A DNA stretch of 64,000 nt from a bacterium (GCA_029933125.1 JAOZOU010000003.1:1-64000); one strand, 5' to 3'; shown: positions 1 through 8,599, counted from the stretch's first letter. Numbers and translations are program-made. The notes: a model not told the origin generated them from the sequence alone.

Positions 1-95
1 TTTAGGGTTTTTCCCGGAGGTTACACCCCTCTTGTTTCTCCTTCAATCCCAAATCTGCGAACTCTATCGTACACTACCGCACAAGGTGAATGAAA

Positions 96-124
96 TTGAC
101 ATCTCTCTCGGATTGTGATAAAAT
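96..124 (+). promoter_or_regulatory. Sigma-70-type promoter of the secreted repeat protein
   Basis: TTGACA at 96-101 and TAAAAT at 119-124 are separated by exactly 17 bases, a near-consensus housekeeping promoter. Transcription would start near 131, about 44 bases before the ATG at 175. Bases 1-95 hold no recognisable gene or structure. Confidence 0.75.
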
Positions 125-174
125 GCATCAGGTTAAATATAGGTGTGTGCCCAATGAAACCAGGAGGTAGCGAA

Positions 175-2469
175 ATGAGGGGTAAGTTTGCTTTATTGTC
201 GCTCATGGCTCTTTTTGTCCCATCACTTGCTCTCGGTCTCACATATACATCTCCAGTTACGACCGATGGAGTGGTAGAGAGTTCTCCACCTGTTCTGGGT
301 GGAACAGAGTGGGAGACCGATGAATTCATTGATAGCGATGGAAGCACCGACTTCTATTTCACATGGGATAGTACTCACGTCTACTTCGCGATAACCGGTC
401 CTTATGCCGATCTTGAAGAAAAGCCAGATGGCTACGAGTGGTTTATTGCCATAGATACCGATCAAAAGCCTGGTTCAGGTGCAACAATGGATGGCTATGG
501 CAAGGTCAGCTTCTCGGGCGATTTTCTTCCTGAATTTATTCTCTACTTCGCTGGCGGAGTCGGTTGGTACGAGACAAGCCAGTGGGATAGTGCAACGAGT
601 TCATGGATTTGGCGTGGATGGACTGATTCATGCAGCTATGGTGGCTGGACCGAAAACAACACATCGGAGATCTGCATAGCTCGGTCAGACTTCGGAAATC
701 CCGACACTGTCGCAGTTTGTTCGTGGATAACCGATGAAGCTCAGAGTCAGGTGGTTGCATCCTATCCTTCGGCAAATTTAATAGGGGTTGTTCCAGTAGT
801 GATGACGTATTTCTGGGCTGTCGAAGGATTGGTCGAGAATGTTGCTCCCAATACACTTCCTGTCAGACCAACTCCACCCGAAGCTGTTGTTGATAATGAG
901 CATTCCTATCCTTTCACATGCACAGTCATGGCTGATATTACACCAGGCGACTGCGGTACATCGACTCAAATGGTCTTCTATTATACGACTGATGGTTCTG
1001 ATCCGGATACATCGACAAGTTCCTCGGTTGTAGGTACCTTCGATTCCTGCAGGCAGGGTGCTGATACAACTGATACTTACTATGCTATAATACCTGCACC
1101 GGATGATGCCACTGTGCGGTGGATTGCCAAGGGTGTGGCAAAGAATGGCCTTGTTGATGTAAGTGATGCTATCCAGGAATTCATTCAGGGTGGTACAGCA
1201 TGGGTTGGAAATGCGGGTTCCAGTCCGACCACCTGCACAATATGGGCTGAGATATATGTGGGTGATGGTGGACAGACAACCTATATCAAGTTCCCATATA
1301 CAACGGATGGCACTGACCCAAGAGTAAGTTCAACTGCTGATACAATCGACGGGATCTTTGATGGCCAGCTCGGTAACAATGATAAGTTCTATGCCGAGCT
1401 GACATCAGTTCCAAATGGGACAATTGTTAATTGGTATGCCTTCGGTGTTGACGCAAACAATAACTATGCAGAGACTGACACTTTCTATACCTTTGAGCAA
1501 GGCGATACCGCAGATATCTATAATCTCATCTGCATTCCTGATTCCAACTATGTGATGGGGGAGGTTGCTCCCAAGGGAATTGGGGCTGGTATGGACTTTT
1601 ACTGGACAACAGATGGCAGCAATCCCAAGACGAGTCCGACGGCGCATGTCGCTCATGGTTTCTTTGTTGAAGACACCGACACAACAGGAAAGTTTGCAGC
1701 TTATCTGACTGCCGACCTCGGTGACACCATAAAGTGGTATGTCCATGCCTGGGGAAGCGACAACAGCTTCAGCGACAGTCCGATTCAGGAATGCGTGGCA
1801 GGTGTCACAAGCGGTCCTGAGCTCTGCAATTTGACGTGTGTGCCCGACAGCTTGATCCTCAGAGCTTCAATCTCACCGCGTGGCTATGGTGCCGAGATAA
1901 CCTTCTATGCTACCCATGATGGTAGCGATCCTCGAACGAGCACTACCCGAGTGGAGCTCAGTGGCAGTTGGATAGCCGATGTCGATGTTCCTGGAGGTGA
2001 CTGCACTTCACCTGTGGGTGTCTTCCAGGTCGCCCTTCCCGGCTCAATAGCTGTGGGCGACACAATAAAGTGGTATGTACATGGTTGGTACCAGCCTCAC
2101 AACAAGTACAACGGTCTCTTTGGCGATAGTGACGTGCAGGCTTGCGTTGCAACGACTTCAAAGGCTGGGATCATAAGTGACGAGGTTGGGGGGACAATCG
2201 GTACTTTGATCAATGTGCCCAATCCATTTGCAGGTTCGACGAACATCGTTTTCGCACTGGAGCAAGCTGGACCAGTTGCGATTTCAGTCTATGACGTGAC
2301 TGGAAAGAAGGTAGCGACTCTATTTAGGGGTGTAGCTCCGCAGGGTAAACACACTATAGTCTGGGATGGTAGGGGTGAAAGCGGAAATGCTCTGCCATCT
2401 GGAATCTACTTCTTCAGGCTCAAGAGCGGGAACAATGTGGTAATGCACAAGGCAATGCTTCTGAGGTAG
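175..2469 (+). CDS. Secreted multi-repeat protein with C-terminal FlgD-like sorting domain
   Basis: An exported or cell-surface protein of 764 residues, function unknown. The ATG at 175 is chosen because AGGAGG at 162-167 sits 7 bases upstream and the protein then begins with a signal peptide (basic start, hydrophobic core, cleavage near SLALG). After it comes a region resembling sugar-binding modules of the CBM9/DOMON type (FTWDSTHVYFAI). Four tandem repeats of about 100 residues follow, each carrying a variant of YTTDGSDPxTS, near residues 269, 375, 476 and 578. The last ~85 residues, from NVPNPF, contain SVYDVTGKKV and SGIYFFRL, typical of the FlgD-like/type IX secretion C-terminal domain. 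The protein has its own promoter and terminator, so it is monocistronic. A role in binding extracellular polysaccharide is plausible, but only inferred. Confidence 0.85.
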   Translation: MRGKFALLSLMALFVPSLALGLTYTSPVTTDGVVESSPPVLGGTEWETDEFIDSDGSTDFYFTWDSTHVYFAITGPYADLEEKPDGYEWFIAIDTDQKPGSGATMDGYGKVSFSGDFLPEFILYFAGGVGWYETSQWDSATSSWIWRGWTDSCSYGGWTENNTSEICIARSDFGNPDTVAVCSWITDEAQSQVVASYPSANLIGVVPVVMTYFWAVEGLVENVAPNTLPVRPTPPEAVVDNEHSYPFTCTVMADITPGDCGTSTQMVFYYTTDGSDPDTSTSSSVVGTFDSCRQGADTTDTYYAIIPAPDDATVRWIAKGVAKNGLVDVSDAIQEFIQGGTAWVGNAGSSPTTCTIWAEIYVGDGGQTTYIKFPYTTDGTDPRVSSTADTIDGIFDGQLGNNDKFYAELTSVPNGTIVNWYAFGVDANNNYAETDTFYTFEQGDTADIYNLICIPDSNYVMGEVAPKGIGAGMDFYWTTDGSNPKTSPTAHVAHGFFVEDTDTTGKFAAYLTADLGDTIKWYVHAWGSDNSFSDSPIQECVAGVTSGPELCNLTCVPDSLILRASISPRGYGAEITFYATHDGSDPRTSTTRVELSGSWIADVDVPGGDCTSPVGVFQVALPGSIAVGDTIKWYVHGWYQPHNKYNGLFGDSDVQACVATTSKAGIISDEVGGTIGTLINVPNPFAGSTNIVFALEQAGPVAISVYDVTGKKVATLFRGVAPQGKHTIVWDGRGESGNALPSGIYFFRLKSGNNVVMHKAMLLR

Positions 2470-2482
2470 CCTTTCAAACTGG

Positions 2483-2517
2483 GCCCCGCCTTTCCCAAGG
2501 CGGGGCTCTTTCTTTTT
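2483..2517 (+). terminator. Rho-independent terminator
   Basis: A perfect 8-bp GC stem (GCCCCGCC at 2483-2490 with GGCGGGGC at 2499-2506), an 8-base loop and then TCTTTCTTTTT. It lies 14 bases after the stop codon of the secreted protein and ends that transcript. Confidence 0.93.
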
Positions 2518-2526
2518 GAAAAAAGC

Positions 2527-2557
2527 TTGACGTGTGCCCCCAGGTGTGAGTTATAAT
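2527..2557 (+). promoter_or_regulatory. Promoter with perfect -10 ahead of the small lipoprotein
   Basis: TATAAT at 2552-2557 matches the -10 consensus exactly. TTGACG at 2527-2532 is the best -35, though the 19-base spacer is longer than ideal. The predicted start near 2564 coincides with the first base pairs of the structured leader RNA. Confidence 0.6.
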
Positions 2558-2563
2558 TAAAGT

Positions 2564-2660
2564 GCTCGCTATGGCGAGTGATAAGAAGGCGCGGGAACCT
2601 GTCCCAGGTTTCGGAAACGAGACGTGGGACGGGTTCCCGATTGTTATTTGCGGGCGCTTT
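2564..2660 (+). promoter_or_regulatory. Structured 5' leader RNA, possible riboswitch or cis-regulatory element
   Basis: The leader can fold into three elements. (1) A 5-bp hairpin CTCGC-TATG-GCGAG at the 5' end. (2) A 15-bp helix pairing 2592-2606 with 2625-2639, with one G-U pair, capped by the small hairpin GTTT-CGG-AAAC. (3) An outer helix pairing AAGGCGC (2586-2592) with GCGCTTT (2654-2660); base 2592 can belong to only one helix. The outer 3' strand ends just before the ribosome site GAGGGGGTGA, so alternative folding could control translation. It did not match any riboswitch consensus I could recall. Confidence 0.5.
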
Positions 2661-2675
2661 GAGGGGGTGATTGAA

Positions 2676-2957
2676 GTGAAACGCATCATAACCTTGGGTC
2701 TTGCCTTTGTGTTTCTCATTGTGGCCAGTGTGTCTGCGTGTTCACACAGACTTCGTCGTCCGTTTGATGGTGATCCGGATGAATATCAGACGTGCCAGAT
2801 CCATGACGAAACCAATGCAAAGCTCACGTTCGATGGGTCATTGTCTGTTCAGCCTTTTGTCAAGAAGTGTGAGAAGCGCAAGTCCAACAGGCAGGTAACA
2901 AACGCTGTAATCCTGGTGATCGACTTCTCTGGGAGAATTTCCATACTGAAAAGGTAG
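2676..2957 (+). CDS. Small predicted lipoprotein, function unknown
   Basis: A 93-residue protein read from the GTG at 2676, 5 bases after GGGGGTGA (2663-2670). The same frame is open upstream to 2562, but that part encodes the structured leader, so the later start is preferred. The N-terminus is a signal sequence ending in the lipobox-like VSAC, after which the mature protein would begin at Cys. The remainder is hydrophilic and basic (KKCEKRKSNRQ) and has two further Cys residues (in QTCQ and KKCE). I do not recognise a family. It is followed 27 bases later by the TPR/sigma-54 activator gene and may be co-transcribed with it. Confidence 0.6.
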   Translation: MKRIITLGLAFVFLIVASVSACSHRLRRPFDGDPDEYQTCQIHDETNAKLTFDGSLSVQPFVKKCEKRKSNRQVTNAVILVIDFSGRISILKR

Positions 2958-2984
2958 CTATGCCGCAGTGCGGGGGTGATCGCG

Positions 2985-5861
2985 ATGATGCGGGAATTGT
3001 CAAGGTCGTGGCTCGGTGGAGAAAATAATCCCAGGGAAGGGGAGGCTTCAAGATCAAAGGAGATATACCTTGGAGATCTCTGGCTTTCTATCGGCAGTAT
3101 AGGTGATGCTCTTGCCTATTATCAGACAGCGCTTGGTCAGGCTGGAGAAGCATGCGAGGAAATGAGAATAGGTTTGGTGAAGCGTATTGCTGAATGTCTC
3201 AGGCGCCAAGCCAAGCTTCAAGATGCTCTAGAATTCTTGGATTCAGTAATGGACGGCTTTACTTCCAAAGGCAGGCGGAGTGTCATTGCTGAAAAGGTGA
3301 AAATTCTTTGCCTCATAGGGAAATATGGTGAAGCTGCATCGATTTGCAATCAGCTCTTAGCGGATGGGCCCGACTCGGGAGACGATCCTGAAATCTATCT
3401 TGTCATGGGTCAGATCATGGCTAGAACATGCAGGTGGCGGAAAGCGATTCTTTGCTTTGAGCATGCTGCGGGCACAGCAGCTATGAATGGTGATCGGAGC
3501 CTTGTTGGCAAGGCTTTCAACAACCTCGGGATCGTTTACAAGAACCTATGTGCCTTTGATGAATCTGCAAAATTCCTTTCAAGAGCAATCAGGATAGATA
3601 GGGATTTGAAAGATGAGGCAGGCCTTGCGGTGAAGCTTCTCAATCTCTCAATAACACTTTACAAGCAAGGTGATCTGGCTGCAGCCATCGAGGCAGTTGA
3701 AGAATGTCTCCCTATCGCCAGACGCCTAAGTCTCAAGAGGACTGAATTGCTTGCAACTATCTCTAAGGCGAGAATTGAAGGCTTGAGGGGTAACCTAGAG
3801 ATAGCACAGCCCCTTATTGCTCAGGTACTGGCAAAGGAAGACGTCGACCCTAGAACAAAATGTATCGCCTATGAAGTCGCTAGCGAGCTGGCAGCTCAAA
3901 GAGGTGAGTACCGTAAGGCAATAAACAAAGCTCTCAAGGGTCTCGAGGCGCTACCAGCTGATGCCCTTGATGTGAAAGGCGAGCTCATGTCGCGTCTTGC
4001 ATCTTTCTACCTTAAAGGCGGTGACAAAGCCAAGGCAAGATCCTGGGTAAAGAGGGCATACGATGTCGCAACTCAGGCAGGGGATCTCTATGAAGTTGCA
4101 CGCTGCCTGAGAACAATGGCAGCGATCTTCAGGGCTCAAGGCAGTTATCTTGGACGTGCTGAAAAGCTGTTTCGCAAGATGAAAGCCAGGTTTGAGCTTG
4201 CCATCACCTTACATCAGCTTGCAAGAAGGCAAGGCAAACACAGCAAGCGACGTATCAACCTTCTCAAGCGGGCGATTCTTCTTTATCGAAGATGCTCGGC
4301 TACGCGAAACGAGGTGGACGCCCTATGTGATCTTGCTATCTCATATGCAGAAATTGGTCGCTTTGAACGTGCATTGACATGTCTTGGTGAGGGTGAGACC
4401 CTTGTCCCATCGGGAGCTCATAGGGTAAGCATACTATGCGCACGCAGAAGCATCGATGCGCAGATGGCGAGGGCGATATCACTTGGCATGTTTTCGGAGC
4501 TACCGCGGCAATCAATAATGGATTCACTCAAGATTGGGCTTAAGGCTGAAGGCATTGCATTTGCACGTATCGTAGATGGGGATCGCCTCGAGATGATCGA
4601 GGTTGTAGGGATATCAAGGTGTGCTGCCATGGCGCTCCTTGAATCTGCACTCAAGTCGCATCTGAATCCCTTTGTCACAACTGATCTCGCGAGTCTTGCT
4701 CCAGATTGCCAAACTCATGAAATTGGTCTAGCAGTTGCTATCAAAATCCAACCCAAACCCGGAGGAATTGTTGGGATCTTCTGGAAAGATGCTGTGCTTT
4801 CCAAGACCCCTCTTACGGCTCTTGCTGTCAAAGGTTGCTATTCAGTGCTGAAGCTGCTTCCTGATCTCCAAAGAGCCCTTGCAGGACCCTTACCAGTCAC
4901 CTTTCCAATCTGTCTGGCTGGTATAGTGACGGCGGATACGGCATTCAAACGTATTCTGCTCTCCCTTCGGAAAATTGCCAGCGGTTCAGCAAATGTGCTC
5001 ATCACAGGGGAGACGGGCACAGGCAAAGATCTTATTGCAAGGGCAATTCATCTTCTGAGCGATAGGAGAGATAAACCATTTGTTGCTCAGAATTGTGCTG
5101 CACTTCCTGAACATCTTCTCGAGAGCGAGCTCTTCGGGCACAGAGCTGGTTCCTTTACTGGAGCTCGCCAAACCAAGCCAGGTCTTCTTGAGATTGCTGA
5201 TGGCGGTAGCTTCTTTCTCGATGAGATCGGAGATCTAAGTCCTGCCATGCAGGCCAAGTTGCTAAGAGCGATTGAGAGCAAGGAGATAAGGAGAGTTGGC
5301 GACACTGTCGTGAGACCAGTCAATGCAAGATTTCTAAGTGCCACCAACAAAGATCTCGAGGTAGCAGTTGAGAAAGGCGAATTCAGAAGAGACCTTTACT
5401 ATCGTCTCAACGTCGTTTCGATACATATTCCACCTCTAAGGAATCGTAGGGTTGACATCCCTATTCTGGCTCAACTCTTTCTTAGCCGCTTTGCCCGCAA
5501 GTTTAACAAAGTGGTTAAAGGCTTTTCGCAGGATGGGCTAAGCTATCTCCTCAGACAATCCTGGCCTGGCAATGTCCGTCAACTTGAGAATGAGGTAGAG
5601 AAAGCTTTGACAGTTGCAGAGGAGAATTCATGGATAACTTCGGAGCAATTCAGATCACTTGATGGGGGCTTTGCTCCTCTTGTCTCAAGGCGCAGTCTCA
5701 AGGAAGAGCTGAGAAGCATAGAGAAACAGCGGATCATATCGGTTCTCGAACATTGCGATTGGAACAAGACACATGCAGCGCGAATGCTTGGAGGCATCAG
5801 TCGTCCAGCACTGATCGCCAAGATGAAGCGTCTTGGTATCCCTTTGAGGCGAGTTGCATAA
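2985..5861 (+). CDS. TPR-repeat sigma-54-dependent transcriptional activator
   Basis: A cytoplasmic bacterial enhancer-binding protein of about 958 residues that would open sigma-54 promoters. Start: GGGGGTGA at 2972-2979 suits the ATG at 2985 (or 2988) better than the upstream GTG at 2976. Residues ~20-480 are a long helical region with recurrent TPR-like units. Residues ~500-640 look like a degenerate GAF-type sensor. The AAA+ domain has Walker A GETGTGKD near 675, Walker B FFLDEIGDL near 743, and the Fis-type helix-turn-helix occupies the last ~35 residues (WNKTHAARML). The sigma-54 contact loop near 722 reads GSFTGA rather than GAFTGA. There is no response-regulator receiver, so the TPR region is probably the input. 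Targets are unknown. Confidence 0.88.
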   Translation: MMRELSRSWLGGENNPREGEASRSKEIYLGDLWLSIGSIGDALAYYQTALGQAGEACEEMRIGLVKRIAECLRRQAKLQDALEFLDSVMDGFTSKGRRSVIAEKVKILCLIGKYGEAASICNQLLADGPDSGDDPEIYLVMGQIMARTCRWRKAILCFEHAAGTAAMNGDRSLVGKAFNNLGIVYKNLCAFDESAKFLSRAIRIDRDLKDEAGLAVKLLNLSITLYKQGDLAAAIEAVEECLPIARRLSLKRTELLATISKARIEGLRGNLEIAQPLIAQVLAKEDVDPRTKCIAYEVASELAAQRGEYRKAINKALKGLEALPADALDVKGELMSRLASFYLKGGDKAKARSWVKRAYDVATQAGDLYEVARCLRTMAAIFRAQGSYLGRAEKLFRKMKARFELAITLHQLARRQGKHSKRRINLLKRAILLYRRCSATRNEVDALCDLAISYAEIGRFERALTCLGEGETLVPSGAHRVSILCARRSIDAQMARAISLGMFSELPRQSIMDSLKIGLKAEGIAFARIVDGDRLEMIEVVGISRCAAMALLESALKSHLNPFVTTDLASLAPDCQTHEIGLAVAIKIQPKPGGIVGIFWKDAVLSKTPLTALAVKGCYSVLKLLPDLQRALAGPLPVTFPICLAGIVTADTAFKRILLSLRKIASGSANVLITGETGTGKDLIARAIHLLSDRRDKPFVAQNCAALPEHLLESELFGHRAGSFTGARQTKPGLLEIADGGSFFLDEIGDLSPAMQAKLLRAIESKEIRRVGDTVVRPVNARFLSATNKDLEVAVEKGEFRRDLYYRLNVVSIHIPPLRNRRVDIPILAQLFLSRFARKFNKVVKGFSQDGLSYLLRQSWPGNVRQLENEVEKALTVAEENSWITSEQFRSLDGGFAPLVSRRSLKEELRSIEKQRIISVLEHCDWNKTHAARMLGGISRPALIAKMKRLGIPLRRVA

Positions 5862-5877
5862 CAGGAAAAGCTCTGGG

Positions 5878-6666
5878 CTAGCTAAGTGCTGCCTCAGCAT
5901 CTTTGAGCCGGTAGACCCCTGTTGCGAGCCGCTTGCAGGCAAAGTCGTAGTATTCCTTGACGATCTCGAAACCGATGAAGTGCCTTTTGAGGAGCTTGCA
6001 GGCTACTGCAACCTGGCCTGAGCCCATAAAAGGATCGAGAATGAGATCGCCAGGCAGGCTTGAATAGAGTAAGATCTTCTCAAGAAGCTCGAGAGGGAGC
6101 TTGGTGGGTGTCTTGGCATCACCGTTCCAGTACTCACGGTTTATTATCCAGACATCCTCTTTGTCTCGATAGTGAAGGCTTCTGCCTTTATCATCTCTTG
6201 CGGACTTGCCAAAACGGGCAAACGGGTAGAAGCGACGCTTTGAGTCATCCTTGCATACGTAAAGGCAGTGGTAATGAGAGGTGACGTAACGTCTGCTCGT
6301 GTAGACTCCAAACTGATATTTCCAGATAATATGATTCACGGTGACGAAGCCGACATCGTCAAGGGCATTGAGCACATGCCTTAGGTTGTTCCATCCGGAA
6401 AAAACATACATGCTGCCCGAAGGCTTAAGCACACGCATTGTCTGCTTCATCCACTTAAACGTGAATGCATAATAATCCTCCTGTGGAATTTCATTGTACC
6501 CTTCGATAACTCGCGATGGTAGTCTGTTGTAGTTAGAACGTCTGGCTTTGAAATCAATTGCGAAGGGTGGGTCTGTGATCACAAGATCGATGGTGGCATC
6601 ATCGATCAGAGGCATGCCTTCGAGGCAGTCCATATGGTAGATCTTGTCAATTTTGATATGTTTCAT
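5878..6666 (-). CDS. Site-specific DNA methyltransferase (beta class), apparently orphan
   Basis: A 262-residue SAM-dependent DNA methyltransferase modifying the exocyclic amino group of adenine or cytosine. Catalytic motif IV is DPPF at residues 32-35. The SAM-binding motif (DPFMGSG) lies near residue 213, after motif IV, the beta-class order. The long middle region would hold the target-recognition part. It is the only protein gene on the - strand and converges with the sigma-54 activator gene, leaving 16 bases between stops. No restriction endonuclease is adjacent, so it may be an orphan regulatory or protective enzyme. The ATG at 6664-6666 has AGGGG only 2 bases upstream, a tight but usable ribosome site. 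Target sequence cannot be read from the gene. Confidence 0.88.
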   Translation of the reverse strand: MKHIKIDKIYHMDCLEGMPLIDDATIDLVITDPPFAIDFKARRSNYNRLPSRVIEGYNEIPQEDYYAFTFKWMKQTMRVLKPSGSMYVFSGWNNLRHVLNALDDVGFVTVNHIIWKYQFGVYTSRRYVTSHYHCLYVCKDDSKRRFYPFARFGKSARDDKGRSLHYRDKEDVWIINREYWNGDAKTPTKLPLELLEKILLYSSLPGDLILDPFMGSGQVAVACKLLKRHFIGFEIVKEYYDFACKRLATGVYRLKDAEAALS

Positions 6667-6782
6667 CGCCCCTGAAATCTCTTATGCCGATCGCACTGAA
6701 TTGTAGCCTAATTTTACAACCGAGCGATTTCAAGAGAAATTTTCTGGTGCCGGAGCTACACTAAGAGGATTCAGACCAACCC

Positions 6783-6811
6783 TTGACTTGCCACAGCAGG
6801 GTTAATATGCT
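6783..6811 (+). promoter_or_regulatory. Possible promoter of the larA-like gene
   Basis: TTGACT at 6783-6788 and TATGCT at 6806-6811 are 17 bases apart. The predicted start near 6818 would fall inside the ribosome site (GGAGGAGG at 6817-6824), giving an almost leaderless message, so this is tentative. The rest of 6667-6830 is a gene-free divergent region with nothing else recognised. Confidence 0.35.
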
Positions 6812-6830
6812 GACCTGGAGGAGGTAGAAA

Positions 6831-8105
6831 TTGAGTAGCGCAATTCATCTTAATTATGGTAAATCCAGGTTGACAGCGGATCTCGGTGGAAACCTCAAAG
6901 TAAAGATGTTTGTCCCTCAGAGGACAAAACCCCTCGATGCTGCAAACGAGATGCTTAAAGCGATTCAGGATCCCGTAGATTCTCCACCCCTTGGTGAACT
7001 TGCAGATCTCGCAGATCGTGTAACGATCTGCGTGCCAGATAGAACGCGTCCGCGAATTGCCAGGCATCTCCTTCCGTCGGTCATTGCAATACTTGAAGGA
7101 GCTGGCATTGATCCCCAAAACATTACTCTTCTCATAGCCAATGGATCCCATAGCAGCCATAACGAGAACGAAGTAATTGAGATTGTCGGTGATGAGATAG
7201 CCTCTAAAATTGGTATCAGAGAAAATATCAGCCGTAACGAACAAGACTTTGTGAGGATTGGTGAAACGTCGAGGGGCACACCTGTTGCCCTCAACAGATC
7301 GATTGTTGATACTGATCTTGTAATTCTCATCTCAACGGTTACAACTCATTATTTTGCCGGCTGGGGTGGCGGGAGAAAAATGATACTCCCCGGCGTGGCT
7401 TCTCTTGAAACAATTTGGGCAAATCACCGCCTGACGCTTACTCCTAATGGCGATCTTAATGAAAGTTGTTCAAGTGGTCGTCTTGAAGGTAATCCCGTTC
7501 ATGAAGATATGCTTGAGGCAGCGTCTATGGTCAAGAATGTCTTTAGTATAAACGTTGTGCTTAATGGCTATGGAGAGCCAGCTGATGTTACATGTGGTGA
7601 CCTTCGGAGGTCGCATGAAATTGCAGTTGAGAAGGCATTTGATATCCTCAAAGTGCGAGTATTTGAGCCTTGCCGTCTGGCGATTGCCAGTGCTGGGGGC
7701 TACCCCTTCGACATCGACTTCATCCAATCCCATAAGTCGATAGATCATGTGGCCAAATGCGTGAGCGATGGTGGTGTCATCATCATGGTTGCCGAGTGCA
7801 GCAGAGGAGCTGGTTCAGATACCTTCCTGCCGTGGTTCGAAGTTGGTGATGCGAGTGATGTCGCTTCCAAGCTTAAGCAAAACTATGAACTCAACGGGCA
7901 TACAGCACTTGCCCTGATGAAAAAGCTTGAGCGGCTGAGTATCATACTTGTATCCTCACTTCCGCAGACGGTGGTTGAGAAAATGGGTATGTTTCCAGCT
8001 TCAAGCCTAAATGAGGCACTGAAGGTTGCGGGCAAGATCTTCAACGGAGCCGAAACCACATATGTGTTTCCGTTTGCCTGGGGTATTCTGCCACTCATCT
8101 CGTAG
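6831..8105 (+). CDS. larA: LarA-family nickel-pincer racemase (lactate racemase-like)
   Basis: A 424-residue cytoplasmic protein of the LarA/DUF2088 family, which racemises 2-hydroxy acids with a nickel-pincer nucleotide tethered to a lysine. TTG start at 6831, 6 bases after GGAGGAGG (6817-6824). The key residues of the Lactobacillus plantarum enzyme align with an offset of one: His107, His173, Lys183 (in GWGGGRK) and His199, against H108, H174, K184 and H200. These positions are counted from the sequence; the reference numbering is from memory. The cofactor-making genes larB, larC and larE are not in the window, so they must be elsewhere or the substrate/cofactor differs. Some family members act on acids other than lactate, so the substrate is uncertain. 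Confidence 0.85.
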   Translation: MSSAIHLNYGKSRLTADLGGNLKVKMFVPQRTKPLDAANEMLKAIQDPVDSPPLGELADLADRVTICVPDRTRPRIARHLLPSVIAILEGAGIDPQNITLLIANGSHSSHNENEVIEIVGDEIASKIGIRENISRNEQDFVRIGETSRGTPVALNRSIVDTDLVILISTVTTHYFAGWGGGRKMILPGVASLETIWANHRLTLTPNGDLNESCSSGRLEGNPVHEDMLEAASMVKNVFSINVVLNGYGEPADVTCGDLRRSHEIAVEKAFDILKVRVFEPCRLAIASAGGYPFDIDFIQSHKSIDHVAKCVSDGGVIIMVAECSRGAGSDTFLPWFEVGDASDVASKLKQNYELNGHTALALMKKLERLSIILVSSLPQTVVEKMGMFPASSLNEALKVAGKIFNGAETTYVFPFAWGILPLIS

Positions 8106-8106
8106 G

Positions 8107-8589
8107 GTGGCGAGATTGACAATCTTTGTCCTTGTGCTAATGATGCTCGCATGTAGCCATCTTGCAAAGCCCATTTACCTTGATCAATCACAAAAATACT
8201 ATGAGGCGAAGCTGCCCTTGGTTAGGAGGGAAGAAATACTCAATGAGATAAGTCTCTACCATGGTGTTCCTTATCTCGAGGGTGGTTGCACCCTAAAGGG
8301 AGTGGATTGTTCTTGCCTGGTTCAGCTTGTTTTTCGAGGGGTTGGAGTAAAGCTGCCCAGAACAGTGAAGGAACAGTATGGCTGCGGCTTACCACGCTTG
8401 AGAGGTGAAGTGATGACTGGCGACTTGGTATTTTTTGGCAAAGGTGGCATCCCAAGCCATGTGGGCATCGCACTCAGCAACAGCCAGATCATACATGCGT
8501 CACGACGTGGGGTTGTTGTTGATCGTATTGACGATGTTGCTGCTGCCATGGGTCTTGTGGGTGTTAGACGGGTCGTCCGCCTAAGATAG
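8107..8589 (+). CDS. NlpC/P60-family lipoprotein (peptidoglycan endopeptidase)
   Basis: A predicted lipoprotein of 160 residues that would cut peptide cross-bridges in the cell wall. The GTG at 8107, one base after the larA stop, gives a basic N-terminus, a hydrophobic stretch and the lipobox LAC. A TTG at 8116 is better spaced from the weak GGGTGG and cannot be excluded. The NlpC/P60 catalytic residues are visible: Cys68 in VDCSCL, His118 in PSHVGIAL and His130 in IIHAS. It lacks SH3 or LysM binding domains, so it is a minimal enzyme. Tight coupling to larA suggests co-transcription without an obvious functional link. Confidence 0.9.
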   Translation: MARLTIFVLVLMMLACSHLAKPIYLDQSQKYYEAKLPLVRREEILNEISLYHGVPYLEGGCTLKGVDCSCLVQLVFRGVGVKLPRTVKEQYGCGLPRLRGEVMTGDLVFFGKGGIPSHVGIALSNSQIIHASRRGVVVDRIDDVAAAMGLVGVRRVVRLR

Positions 8590-8599
8590 GGGGAGGTAG

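Noticed and set aside
115-174. Upstream GTG (115) and ATG (154) starts for the secreted protein
   Set aside because: They lie at or just downstream of the -10 element and would place extra residues before the signal peptide; ATG 175 has the Shine-Dalgarno.
2562-2675. N-terminal extension of the small lipoprotein
   Set aside because: The same bases form the structured leader and would precede the lipoprotein signal sequence.
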